This document shows, one piece after another, positions 11,266-22,512 of a DNA stretch of 64,000 nucleotides; position 1 is the first letter of the stretch, and each line of letters starts with the position of its first letter. The notes below the pieces were generated by a model. That model was not told the DNA's origin. It did not search any database and saw only the letters and a program-made list of their open reading frames with translations. The position numbers and the translations under genes were made by a program. The stretch lies in NCBI RefSeq assembly GCF_032362555.1, contig NC_083515.1, positions 6,545,001 through 6,609,000 on the forward strand, written 5' to 3'. The DNA is from Amyelois transitella (taxonomy: Eukaryota > Arthropoda > Insecta > Lepidoptera > Pyralidae).

Positions 11266-13738
11266 CAAATAGGTGGCTATACGTTGTATCATTCATTTGA
11301 TTCAAATAGGTGGCTATACGTTGTATTTATTACATCTGATTGATAAGAAAAGCATTGTGTGATATAACTTAGTGAAATAACCGTGATATAATATCAACGA
11401 CGTAAAACCAAACTTTAGCAAAATATTTATTATCTGTTAATCACTCATAAGTTGTTGCAGCTAAATAAATACGAATATAATTTCTACTTAATTAAGGTTT
11501 AAGGCTATTTCAATATTATTTGGGTTCATGTCAACAACTAGTTCTAATTGCAGGTTTTTAGTAGCCTCTTTCTTGCTTTTGTTGAGAGCACTTTTCATAT
11601 TTTAAATATTTGCATACACATGTGTCTGCACTTTGTGGTAAATGTTCCGAGGCTGCGAATACGTCTGCGGTGCCCACAGACTCGCATCAAGCTCAATGGG
11701 GCGACCAACGGCGCAGAACGAGAACATTCTTAGTTTCTTTTTGTTTTGCACATTCTTTAAAAAAATATCCCCTACTTTAGCTACCTTACTTAAAAAAATA
11801 CCCGTGAATTTTAATCTCAGACTAATCTAATTAAATAACTAGAAAATTCATTCGTAATTTGGAGGGTGTTACTATGGTAACCATTATGCTTTCACTTAAT
11901 GTTCCTCATTTGCGTCTTCCTTTTTTATAGAAGGGTTTTCTCCATTAGGTAGCTATTAAATGAAAACGTAAAGTATTTGAGAAAAAAATTTTGTTTTTAT
12001 AATAATACAAGCCGTACATTGGCCAATTTGGCCTCTGACAAAGCGATTAAGGGGTGGACTCCCCTTATTTTATGCAATGGTTATTTTTGTGTCGTCAGCA
12101 CAATCTCGGCCCCGGACAGGCGGAGGAAGACGAGACAAAAAGGCGCTGAGTCGACAGTTTAACAATAACTGTTAACGTTGAATGTCAGGAAATAATAAAC
12201 GTGCAAATAAAATACTAGGATAAAACATAGGTCGGGTGGGATACTAGGAATCATTGTAACAAATATAACTTGGTCAATAAAAAAGATGAGGTAACTAATG
12301 ATTATTTATTTATTTATTTACTAATTTACGTAGGTACACAGAAAACATCGAGACTGATAAACACAAGAAACAAAATTACAAAGGTTCTGCTTTTATTTTA
12401 TTATTTTGCGATTTCAATTAAAAGATTTTATTTCAATAATTTTTTTTTCTTGACTTGTCTATGTAACATTGCTACCTATCGAGCCCTAGTTATATTCAAT
12501 TAAGTACAGTATAGTAATTATTATTGTGGTTTAAAGTTTTTCAACAGGAAGAAACGTAAATCTAAAAGTATTATCTACCGTTCAACTAATTTCATTATCA
12601 GCTTTTAAACTAATATTACCAATACCTACCATTCAGTCAATACTTACCTAGTTACTACGCGTTAAAAAACATCAGGAATATAAGTACAATTTATTTGTCT
12701 TCTTTTATTCATACATACTAAGAAACACACAAGTTGAAAACAACTCGGGAATAGTCATGTCGGTACTTCCAAAATAGAATTAAATTTAAAATTACGAACA
12801 CTGCTTCCCTTCTGGAGGATTCCCAACGCATTGTCACGAGAGACACCAGACCTTACACGAAAACGCTTTAAGTTAGAAACCAACAACAAGCTGTTATTGA
12901 ATGGTACACAACCTTTGTGAAATTCCAGGATGTACCTTACGTGTAACTATTTCGCAACTGCAGTAATAACAAATGTTTGTTGGAATAGACAAAACTATGT
13001 TCAGGCAGCAACTTGATACAACCAAGCATCATATATGCGTTTGGCTATGCCTCAGTTATTTTGATACATGTAGCATTCATTTTATTTGTAGCTCCACAGC
13101 AAAATTTGAATAGTTTGTTTTTGCATGAATGTTTATTTCGATGGTTTTTCAGGTCATTGTTTTAAATTTTTTATTGAGATTGAGCTCATACAATTTGTCC
13201 AAGCAGATATTTAATCTACTTAAATTTTCCACTACTATTTAAAGATTTTCCGCGCGGAATACCTACCGTACCTACTCCTCTTTGATACACATGTAGTCAA
13301 AAAGATAAAGGGTTAAGAAAGGAAAAACGAAATAATTTCACAAAAGTATTATCAGAATAGAGTACTAACTTATGATTCTTGATAAGAATCCAGTCAACTT
13401 CGAGGCTGTACTGTAATTTTTATCGCCTTTCTTTCAACCTTCATATTATGCGATCTATATATCTACTTATAACTTTATTAAAGTAGGTTATTAATTTTAA
13501 TAAAGATCAATACTGAAACAAATATTACATACATAATTGTTTCCCAAATCGCTCCAATTAGTGCGCTGGTGTAAGTACGTTTTGTCGCAATAACAATACG
13601 TCGCAATCAAGACAGCCGTCGTACCGACGATCATAACAATCGTAATAAATCATCCGCATTCTGCCCTATTACCTTAATGGAACACCGTTTCTAATTCTAA
13701 TGTTGCATAGCAACAAGGCTGTAAGCATTTTAATTATA

Positions 13739-13882
13739 CTAGCTTTTACCCGCAGCTTTGCCAGAGAATTTAGCGCCAACTACAAAAGAATACAGGTTTT
13801 TGCAAATTAACTGCAGGGCAAATCGGTTCAGTGGCAACTGTAAACAGGTAACAAACAAACTCACTTTTGCAGATAATATAGA
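13739..13882 (-). mobile_element. Short, old Helitron-like copy
   Basis: On the minus strand it starts TCTATATTATCTGCAAAAGT and ends at CTAG before T. It keeps the family's ACTGAACCGATT-type block (CAAATCGGTTCAGTGG on the plus strand) but has lost most of the middle. Confidence 0.5.
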
Positions 13883-14427
13883 TTAAAGCTTTCCACGTAT
13901 AAAAGAAGTCACTGAAATTTATTAATTCTCTGCTGAAATTTTAATCGCCTAACCTACAAATGAATCGCATAGGCATCCATAGTACCTCAGTATGTCCATT
14001 TTATTCTTTATCCAGATATGTTTTTTCTAGTTGTTTTGGATATTTGTTACAAAATAACTGTCTAAGTAGTAAGTACCGCCAAATTCAGTAAGCTATAAGC
14101 CATTCATGTCAGTGACCTAACTCAATCTGATTTATCCCATATCAAACCTATACTTTTCGTTTCGAGGCTTTCGAATCTTGTGATGTTTTTTAAAAAGCAA
14201 GTATTAGCTTATACATAATTATAGCAAGATATGCATTACCAGTATCTACAAAGGATCAAAGTTCAGTCCTCGGCCAGTCATATGACAAGGAACGGGCGGT
14301 TCCGGACTATTCCAGTCACAATGGGTTTCCGAACGTCTCTCTGTTCCGGCCTTTACTAGACCAATATTTTATTATTTTAATCGCTGTATTTTGTACAAAA
14401 CGGAATTTTACAGCCGCATTGGAGAGC

Positions 14428-14768
14428 ATAATGGCGAACGGTTAAGGTGCCGTTAATAAAAAAGCGTGATGCCTAACGAGGCACAGATTCAAATTCCCCA
14501 TAAGAAGTAATTTCTAATTTCCGTGGTTATTATCATTTGACTGCAAACCGATGCTCTTACAGTGAGGGAAAGCACCCTGAGGAAACCTTCATATCCAGGC
14601 AACCTGGATGTGTAACCATAATCCTATATGGGATAAGTTCTGCAAAGGTTGCGAATGACAAACGGGAGTCCCTTCGTGTGCAAAACCTGACTTACCCAAT
14701 CTAGGATCTAGGCTCCTGAGTGATGCAGCAGATGGAACCGAGGCTCGTCAGGGAGATAAATAATTTAT
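14428..14768 (+). mobile_element. tRNA-headed SINE, old copy
   Basis: The head AACGGTTAAGGTGCCG and the block GATTCAAATTCC look like degraded tRNA-type A and B boxes. The body has GAGGGAAAGCACCCTGAGGA, TAATCCTATATGGG and CCTGAGTGATGCAGCAGATG, ending CGTCAGGGAGATAAATAATT. A more decayed minus-strand relative lies in the intron at 29,690-30,085. Confidence 0.6.
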
Positions 14769-15086
14769 GACTTTGTTTCCTAGTACCAAACTTAGTAGTT
14801 TAGTACTTTTCCTCTTTAAGTCATGTTTTTATTCCGCTTACGCCGTAATTTGTTGATCTTTTCTGTGAAATTTGTAATTGTTTTTAAAGGTAAGATAATA
14901 TTTAAAAACTAATCAATTCTAGTAACCTTTGTGTTCAGCGGTCAAATAAGTACTTAATATCTGACATTGTCATATACTAATATCACTATCACGACGCGTT
15001 AGGCGGGTGACCTAATTAGGGCTGCTAACTTTTATTTGCAACAATGTAAGATTATAACCAATGTAAAAAACCTTTATTCTATCAAT

Positions 15087-15440
15087 TTGATGCTGCCCGC
15101 AACTCCGTTTGCGTGTTATTGGAAATACGAAGGTTAAGGTTCTTTCTCATATTTCCGTACATATTACAGAGTAGCTGGTCCCTTTGGCTTCTACATCACA
15201 TGATCCAGATCTTCCATTTTTTTTCGGCAAAAGAAAATGCTCATCAGGTTGAACATATTTTGTTAAGACGTCATTTCGATATTTCCTTTATTTTAGCGGA
15301 GTTCTTATGGTTCACCTGTTCCAGATACCGAATAATAAATTATACCCTATATGTTGGCCAGGCATAAGAGCTATACAACATAAATTCATTCAAATCTGTT
15401 CAGTAGTTTCGGAGATTAGCGTGTACAAACAAACTACGGA
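15087..15440 (-). mobile_element. Degraded Helitron-like copy
   Basis: The left edge (TGCTGCCCGCAACTCCGTTT) is a diverged version of the Helitron end hairpin, and the right edge holds CAAATCTGTTCAGTAGTTTC followed by GTACAAACAAACTA. Exact ends cannot be fixed. Confidence 0.4.
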
Positions 15441-15882
15441 CAGACTTTTTTTTCAAATTCATGCTCGGTTACTATTTCTTCATCGTTTTAAATTATTTTT
15501 TTAAAAATATACTCAATGTACCTACAGACAAATTTTTTTTACTGTTTTATTATACGTATTGATAATGCTTAATTATAAATTTTACTATGCGGAATGAAAA
15601 TAAATCCTACTTAGCGTACGCCGTTAAGTACATATTTCAAATGAAACCTTTTTCATTCATGTCTTTGTTCCTGGTAAATGTTGACATCCCTAGGTTAAAC
15701 ATGCAGAATTATTAGACTGAATGACCAGTAAACACATAGCATAACAAACGATAACCAAGCACGTATGTATGTAGGTACGGGGAAAGAGTGGGCCGAGACG
15801 AGATCGTCTGTCAGTCGACACGCCACGCTCGTGTCCGCTACTCGTATAGTCTCTATCATACTCGTATTAACACAGGAGCAAA

Positions 15883-16896
15883 ATGGCTCCTTATCGCGCA
15901 ACGTTCATATCGCTTCTTTGTGTTTTGTCGGTGTCGGCCGTCGATTTACCCAACGCTCTCTCCGACGACTTCATTGATCAGATTAACTCGAGACAAAACT
16001 TATGGAAAGCCGGCCGCAACTTCCCGGTAAATACGCCTACTAAACATCTAAAGAAACTCGTGGGCGTACTTGCGGATCCCCACTTTGAGAAACTACCCAA
16101 CAAGATACATGATGCCGACGTAATAGCTTCGCTTCCCGAGAACTTCGACCCGAGAGATAAGTGGCCAAACTGTCCTACTTTGAACGAAATAAGAGACCAG
16201 GGCTCTTGCGGAAGCTGCTGGGCCTTCGGCGCGGTAGAGGCAATGACCGATCGCGTTTGCACATACTCAAACGGCACACAACATTTCCATTACTCCGCTG
16301 AGGATCTTCTAAGTTGCTGCCCGATCTGTGGTCTCGGCTGCAACGGTGGCATGCCAACTCTCGCATGGGAATATTGGAAACATTTCGGTTTAGTATCAGG
16401 AGGTAGCTACAATTCGACTCAAGGTTGCAAACCATACGAAATTCCACCGTGCGAACATCACGTACCTGGCAATCGTATGCCATGCAGTGGTGACACCAAA
16501 ACGCCGAAATGTTTACGGACTTGCGAAGCTAGTTACAATGTTCAGTACAAAAAGGACAAACATTACGGTAAACACGTTTTCTCAGTGAGAGGCGGAGAAG
16601 ATCATATCAGAGCTGAATTGTTTACGAATGGTCCTGTCGAAGGTGCGTTTACGGTTTACTCAGATCTGTTGCTGTACAAGAGTGGTGTTTACAAGCACGT
16701 ACAAGGAGACGCTCTAGGAGGACACGCTATCAAGATACTTGGCTGGGGAGAAGAAAACGGAGTCAAATATTGGTTAATAGCAAACTCCTGGAACTCTGAC
16801 TGGGGTGATAATGGATTCTTCAAGATACTCCGAGGTGAAGATCACTGCGGTATCGAAAGTTCTATAGTAGCCGGGGAACCATTATTATCTAATTAA
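15883..16896 (+). CDS. CtsB: Cathepsin B-like cysteine protease, intronless
   Basis: The single open frame encodes 337 residues, the usual length of a cathepsin B precursor. A signal peptide (about residues 1-20) is followed by a propeptide and a mature enzyme beginning near residue 84 ([11 protein letters not shown]). The catalytic triad is Cys112 ([11 protein letters not shown]), His281 ([11 protein letters not shown]) and Asn301 ([10 protein letters not shown]). The occluding loop with the His-His pair at 192-193, diagnostic of cathepsin B with dipeptidyl-carboxypeptidase activity, is present. The likely site of action is lysosome or secreted fluid. The ATG sits in AGCAAAATGG, and an AATAAA signal follows at 17,027-17,032. 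An arthropod initiator-like TCAGTC lies at 15,811-15,816. No intron interrupts the coding region, which is noteworthy for this family. Confidence 0.95.
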   Translation: MAPYRATFISLLCVLSVSAVDLPNALSDDFIDQINSRQNLWKAGRNFPVNTPTKHLKKLVGVLADPHFEKLPNKIHDADVIASLPENFDPRDKWPNCPTLNEIRDQGSCGSCWAFGAVEAMTDRVCTYSNGTQHFHYSAEDLLSCCPICGLGCNGGMPTLAWEYWKHFGLVSGGSYNSTQGCKPYEIPPCEHHVPGNRMPCSGDTKTPKCLRTCEASYNVQYKKDKHYGKHVFSVRGGEDHIRAELFTNGPVEGAFTVYSDLLLYKSGVYKHVQGDALGGHAIKILGWGEENGVKYWLIANSWNSDWGDNGFFKILRGEDHCGIESSIVAGEPLLSN

Positions 16897-18410
16897 TGGA
16901 CATCACAATATGTATGTACATACATAATAGTTGTTATCAGGTTTTGGCTCAGTTTAATTAATGTATTTACTTTCATGCCAAATAAGCTAACATTAATTAG
17001 TTATGTTAATGTACTGTTTAAGTAACAATAAATTGATAGTTAATAAGTATATTGTTTTCTTTCTTTACTATGGATATTCATTTGTTACTATGCAAATATC
17101 TCTGAATTGTCGACAACAACGCTCTCAATAACAATAAAATATGTCTATTTTAGGTCATCCGCAATATAATGTTTAATAAATGATGTCGAGTTCACCCCTG
17201 TCCAACTATTTTGCGTTATCTTACTACCTTTCGTCAATATGACTATATGTTATATCCACTCTCTTAACATGTCCTAACCACATCATCTTAATCTACCTTT
17301 TTTATGTTGGTCACTTCACTATATTAAGGTTCACACATTTCTCTCAAATCAAACCAAAGTATCTATCAAACTTACCCCACATAATGTACCTAACTTTCTT
17401 CAAAGGCACTCTTTATAAATATTTAATAACAAAAAGTAAATAATTAATACCGTTAGACTTACTGTTAAGAAGTTTTATATAAACAGATAGAAATTACAAT
17501 TAATAATATAGGAACTCACTCATAGTCGCTAATCATTAAGTTCCTATATTATTAATTGTCATTTCTGTCTGTTTATTTGTATCATTCCTTATATATTCCA
17601 CGGCTTTAGGAAGCCACAGAGCGTTCGTTAGAGTCCCAAACAGGCATTTAAAAAAGGTCGTCGTGTATTTCGGGAGACTTACCCCACCCTACCCTAAAAA
17701 GCCTAGACCGAGCTTAACGAGTTTACATTTAATGGAATGCGACACATGTTTGGCTTACATGGGTTTTTTTTTGAGAAACTTTGAAAGTGGGATATACTAA
17801 GCTGATTATCTTGTGTGGTGGTGAGTGACATGATCAATTAGAGGATACTAACAACCCAGGGCACGATTTTAATAACTCAAGTAAAATCTCGAGCAAATAA
17901 TTCGGCCTGCCCTAGATTTCAATTCTTTTAGTTTTTTATAGTACCACGTAAAGAGTGGGAAACGTTAGGACAAAGAAGAAAAGGCATTGTACAAAATCGC
18001 ATGACTAGCAAAAATGGAATACATTTTATGTCAGAGAGAGGTCATTTGATAATAACACGTATTTATCTGCATAACTGGTGTTTCCGATAAACAATAAAAA
18101 CAGATGGTTTTATCAAAACAAACAGGACATCCAAAGCATAACATAATTAAAAAAAACAATAATAATTATAATACCTACATGTGGATATATTTTTAGGTTC
18201 TAAACCAATGTTCCAATTCGGTGATAAATTGTCCATTCTGTGGATTCCCGTTTTCTCATTAAAAATTTATCTTACGTACTTTAATTATATATGTATATAA
18301 AAAAATAAATTCAAATAAAATTGTGTAACATTTTTATTGTAACTACATTTATTAATTTGATTCATTCTACAATTATACAATACTGTACACGTTTTTTTAA
18401 ATAATATATA
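16897..18410. other. Cathepsin B 3' flank and intergenic DNA
   Basis: After the polyadenylation signal at 17,027 there is no gene. The only clear structure is the long hairpin at 17,481-17,574; the rest is AT-rich unique-looking sequence. Confidence 0.6.
17481..17574. repeat. 94-nt near-perfect inverted repeat
   Basis: Two 36-nt arms (17,481-17,516 and 17,539-17,574; core CAATTAATAATATAGGAACT) match at 34 of 36 positions around a 22-nt loop. One of the two differences would still pair as G-U in RNA. It could be a small fold-back transposon, or a hairpin RNA if transcribed. Confidence 0.6.
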
Positions 18411-20606
18411 GGGTAAGGCCGTAAATTTTGCCACTATTTGAAAAAAAAATATGTCCCACATTTTGACTGCATATATAAAAGACTAATGCTAGTAATTTGT
18501 TACTAAGGTACTCATAATATATTTTGTAGCTCTTATCTCTACATAATTTAATTTCAAAAGTTCAAACACTTCAATACTTTAACTTCTAGAGTGTGTTCAA
18601 CTTGGCCAGTCCTCCAAATTTTGCAAAAATCGCGTTGTCTTTTTTATCATCCAAATACTAGAGAACTACAAAACTCGTAGTATATTTATTGAATGTCAAG
18701 TTTACAAGAACTTAACCTACAGAACGCAAAACTAAGCAGCCAATTAATAATATGAGATTATTTAAAATAAGTAGATTTAATTTTTTTATCGCAATTTAAA
18801 TGTTTGTCCCCGTATTTTTGCTTATATGTTACAATTTTGTATGTTACCACAATTTCACCTCTAATTAAGGTAAAACATTTTGGTAATATTTTGTATCGAT
18901 ACTGGCAACACTTAAGTGTCCATGGACAAAAAGAAAAAAAAAAACCATTTTGTTTACTGTGGTGGGTTTGACAAAAAGTGAGTGCAGGTGTGTGTCGTCA
19001 TTCGGGATTTATTCGATTTCAAAGGTAAAGAATTGGTTTATTACTCCTATTTTCATGTGAAAGTATTATTTAGTGAATAAGTTATGCAGGAGCCGTGTTT
19101 TGTTTTAAATTTAGCTCGAATGATCGAGTTATGGTAAATTATAACCAAAAAAATCTTGCTTCTGCGTTACTTCTAGGTTACTGCTATGTTATCGGTAACA
19201 TTGATTGTATGTTACGTAACGTTTAAGTGTTGTAAGGATTCGTACATAGACTCGTGCAATAGGCTACGACTCATTTAATTTCATATATTAAATAAGTATT
19301 TCCTGTAGTTAATGGCTTAGGAAAACAAAATATTATTATTATTTTAATCATTAAAAGTGCAAGATGAATTTTGAAATCCAATTTATAAAATGTGTTTTTT
19401 ATAGAAGGAAGCGAGCAGAACGATGAAGAACTTGGCAGCACGGTTAGAGAGAATAATGAAAATGAAGGGAATTATTTAAGTTTCAACATAAAAGATTCGT
19501 TATGGTTAGATAATTTGAAAGAAAAACGTGGAAGTATTATATTGGATTTGTTGAGATCATAGAATTTAAAAATGACGAAACATATTACAAAATAATTTTT
19601 TTTTTAAATGTTAAGATTTCAAATAATTCTGTAAAATTCTTAGTGCAAAGAAAGTTAGATCTTGATTCTGTGACCACAATTTCTATAGTAAAAAAGATAA
19701 ATTTGATTCAGTTAGAGACAGATTCAAAAGAATATTATCTGCAAAATGATGAAGATACTGTATTTTTTATTTAAATATTTTAAATCATTTGTTAGTTGAC
19801 ATAAGTAAAAGTGGTTACCTAGTTCCTTTTTTGTGATTTAATTGATTAATTAGTACACATTGTGTTTTAAGTACCTATTTAATGAATAGACATTTTAGAA
19901 GATTTCATTGTTTTTTATTTGCTTCTTCTTTTTCTTAGTCGTATTCCTCATGGCTGAGAAGTCGTGATCATTATATGGATTTCAATGAAACACACACAAC
20001 GACTTTCTTGGCAATATTAATAGAGTGGTTTGCCATTGCCTTCTCCATTTCACTCACTAACTGATAAATAATCGACTAATGTGACTTCCTCACGATGTTT
20101 TCCTTCACCGGAAGCAAGTGGTGGTCATGAAAAGTACTAAACGTAAGTCAGATTAGCATACAAACTCATGTGGCTCGAGTAGGATTCGAACCCGGGACAT
20201 TTTGATCACCAGGCGGACGTCTTAACCACTAGACCACCACCGCTTCATTTCATTTATATGCTTAGTTCTTACATAAGGTTAATAGATACCCTGGCCCGTA
20301 CGCCCGTACATACATTTTGTTTTGGAACATTGCATTAACTTCGTTTGTGTTTCTCAGAATACATTTGCTTCTCCAATTCCTATGGAATTGTGCTTGCCAT
20401 TACAATCGTACGTTAGTATAATTTTCAGTACTTTACGAAAATATTATGAAATTTGAAAAAAAAAACTAATAAAAAAAAGAGGCAGTACTTCTGAATTCGA
20501 CCTTACACTCTTTACTCGTTACTTTCGTGTTACTTATACGTTACCATAACATAGAAGTATCTATGTTACTCTATGTTACTAAGTGGCAAAATCTACGGCC
20601 TTACCC
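18411..20606. mobile_element. 2.2-kb terminal-inverted-repeat DNA transposon, superfamily unassigned
   Basis: The left end GGGTAAGGCCGTAAATTTTG continues CCACT and the right end (reverse complement) is GGGTAAGGCCGTAGATTTTG continuing CCACTT: about 25 bp with one mismatch. The flanks give a possible 3-bp ATA target duplication. TTACTAAG recurs just inside both ends. Inside is gene-like sequence: a possible first exon ending TTCGATTTCAAAG before GTAAAG (about 19,025), an acceptor TTTTTTATAG (about 19,404) and a broken coding-like stretch to about 19,775. No intact transposase is visible, so it looks like an internally deleted or decayed copy. A SINE (19,905-20,244) has inserted near the right end. 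The 3-bp duplication is short enough to be chance. Confidence 0.65.
19905..20244 (-). mobile_element. tRNA-headed SINE with RTE-like 3' region
   Basis: On the minus strand the head AGCGGTGGTGGTCTAGTGGT and GGGTTCGAATCC form good tRNA-type A and B boxes. The centre carries GTGAAGGAAAACATCGTGAG, then GAGAAGGCAATGGCAAACCA and TGATCACGACTTCTCAGCCA ahead of an A/AG-rich tail. The last two blocks resemble the 3' region of RTE/BovB LINEs, suggesting that such a LINE moved it. It lies inside the 2.2-kb inverted-repeat element and is therefore younger. No intact tRNA gene is implied. Confidence 0.75.
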
Positions 20607-22512
20607 ATAATTCTCTTTGCTTGATAATGACTATCTCATATAAGATTATTTAGATGAAGCAGTAACAGAGGACAATACGTATTATTAAAGAAAAACAAAA
20701 AAAATACATTACGAAAATTGTATTGTCTCAAATCTTAACTGGATAAATGTCATATAATCTTTAAAAACGTAAGTAACTAGTAACGTTGTAAGTATTGTAT
20801 AATACAGTATGAACAAAATATACAATAATACTTTATTTTTACCGTTTTTATATTGTAAGTCTAAATTAATAATAATAATTAATCCTAATATATCACAAAA
20901 CATGACTTGCCATTTGGATTTCCGATCCATACTGAAACCAACAAATATACAATTTGGTTGTGTCAATTACAGGTTGGCAAGACTTTAACTAAGTACGAAG
21001 AATTACTTGTCATTCGCTCTGATTCATGGTGATAGGCGCACTGCGCACTCCGAAAAAGTTAATTCCAATTCCTCTTAATTAATTTTTTGCCAACTTATAC
21101 CTGACATTAACGAAATACAAAAAAAAATACACTGGTTTATAACCTACATTTAATTAAAAATGGAAGTTAATATTAAGTATTCCCGATTAAATTGTTATAC
21201 CAAGCCGTAGAAAAGAAATAACTGGCGTATTTTAATGATTACATTTTTTATAACTATTACCAAACAAGATATTTTTCGTATGTAAATAGAAAAATATCTT
21301 ATCGATTTGAAATAAATCATATCACAATAATTCTCAATTAAATCAATCTCTTATTCTTAAATATTTTGCCTCTGGCCAACTTGGATATTAGATTGAAACA
21401 AAAAATAACCTAACCTGCTAGCAAATTTTTGATTAGCAACAGACCGCCGAAGAAAACACCCATCAAAGCATTATTAGTAACTAATTACAATATAAAAAAA
21501 TAATATGAATAAATAGTCCATCAGTCTGTAGGTAATAGTCATATAATTTAGCACTAAAACAATAAATGAATTAATTTTAAATATAATAATGTTGTCTTAA
21601 ATATCGGTGTTTTAAAGCACGAATAAAGGTGCCTACACACATTGGGGTTTGGCATTTTGCGTATTTCATTTTCGCGTTATAGAATATATTTCTTTTCCTA
21701 CATTTGTGATTACAAGCAATGTTCCGAAGTATGTATTTCAATTCAGGCCTTTACTCTTTTCTAAACGCCATAGACTAAACGCTACAAAACAGCTAGATTC
21801 ATCAAAAGGAACATACAAAATTACACGTAGGTAAATACAATAATGGAATGATTGCATGTTCTTTATCATTCCAGATTTTATTTGATGGACAGATGTAAGT
21901 TTCTGCGTTGAATTCAAGTAGCTAATGCTTGGGTTACATGCATTTAAAAACAATGAAAATTAAGCCCAAACCTCTTTGAAAAAATATCAGAAGTTAATAA
22001 AAGTCTACAAAATTTCACTCTATCTCATTTGAATATAGACTAAAGTTTGAATGTACATTTGGTTTTCTTTACTTGACGTTTTTAAGAAGTCACGCGCTTC
22101 ATTTAGTTTGAGTTTACACTTACGCCCTTTCACATGACAGATAGTAATACTGGTTGCCGCTGAATCCATCAACAGACTGCTTTTTTTTGCGAATAATGCA
22201 ACATCATGTCTGTTGCATACGTTTTTAAGGTTGCTATTCCTCTTAATTCGTTCTGTACGATACATTCTATTTCGGCAACACTACACCTTTTCAACATTTC
22301 GTGTCATTCCTTAAGCCGCGTACACACCGAGTCAGCGAAGAATAAGATTGGCACGCACATTAGTTAGCTCTCAAGTGTACGCGTTGAAATTTTCCAAAAC
22401 GGATGTTTTGGAAAATTTCAAACACGATCTACTGCTTTAGATGACCCTGTTGCGGAACTTTTTCATCTGCCCATTGCGAACGCGGTTTTAAACATACTCG
22501 ATTCGATACCTA
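20607..22512. other. Intergenic DNA and likely 3' UTR of the PMEL-like gene
   Basis: No supported gene. The right end is probably the 3' UTR of the minus-strand gene that stops at 22,513; it contains the perfect 17-bp stem at 22,384-22,421. Confidence 0.55.
22384..22421 (-). promoter_or_regulatory. Perfect 17-bp stem-loop in a probable 3' UTR
   Basis: TTGAAATTTTCCAAAAC is followed by a 4-nt loop and its exact reverse complement. In mRNA sense it starts about 90 nt after the stop codon of the PMEL-like gene. A perfect 17-bp stem with a tetraloop is unlikely by chance in a given short interval, but the function is unknown. Confidence 0.45.

Larger units (their letters stand above)
6351..15700. 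other. Long gene-free stretch with decayed repeats
   Basis: No supported coding gene. It contains Helitron-like copies (8,416-8,946; 13,739-13,882; about 15,087-15,440), a family A fragment (10,123-10,260), a family B copy (11,157-11,265), a 25-bp direct duplication (11,265-11,289 and 11,302-11,326) and a tRNA-headed SINE (14,428-14,768). The small open frames here have no homology I recognise. Confidence 0.55.

Noticed and set aside
16175-16483. Minus-strand open frames inside cathepsin B
   Set aside because: Antisense shadows of the protease gene with no homology of their own.
20160-20244. tRNA gene on the minus strand
   Set aside because: It is the degenerate tRNA-like head of the SINE at 19,905-20,244.
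18411-20606. P, mariner or piggyBac identity for the inverted-repeat element
   Set aside because: The ends, the apparent target duplication (not 8 bp, TA or TTAA) and the lack of an intact transposase fit none of these.
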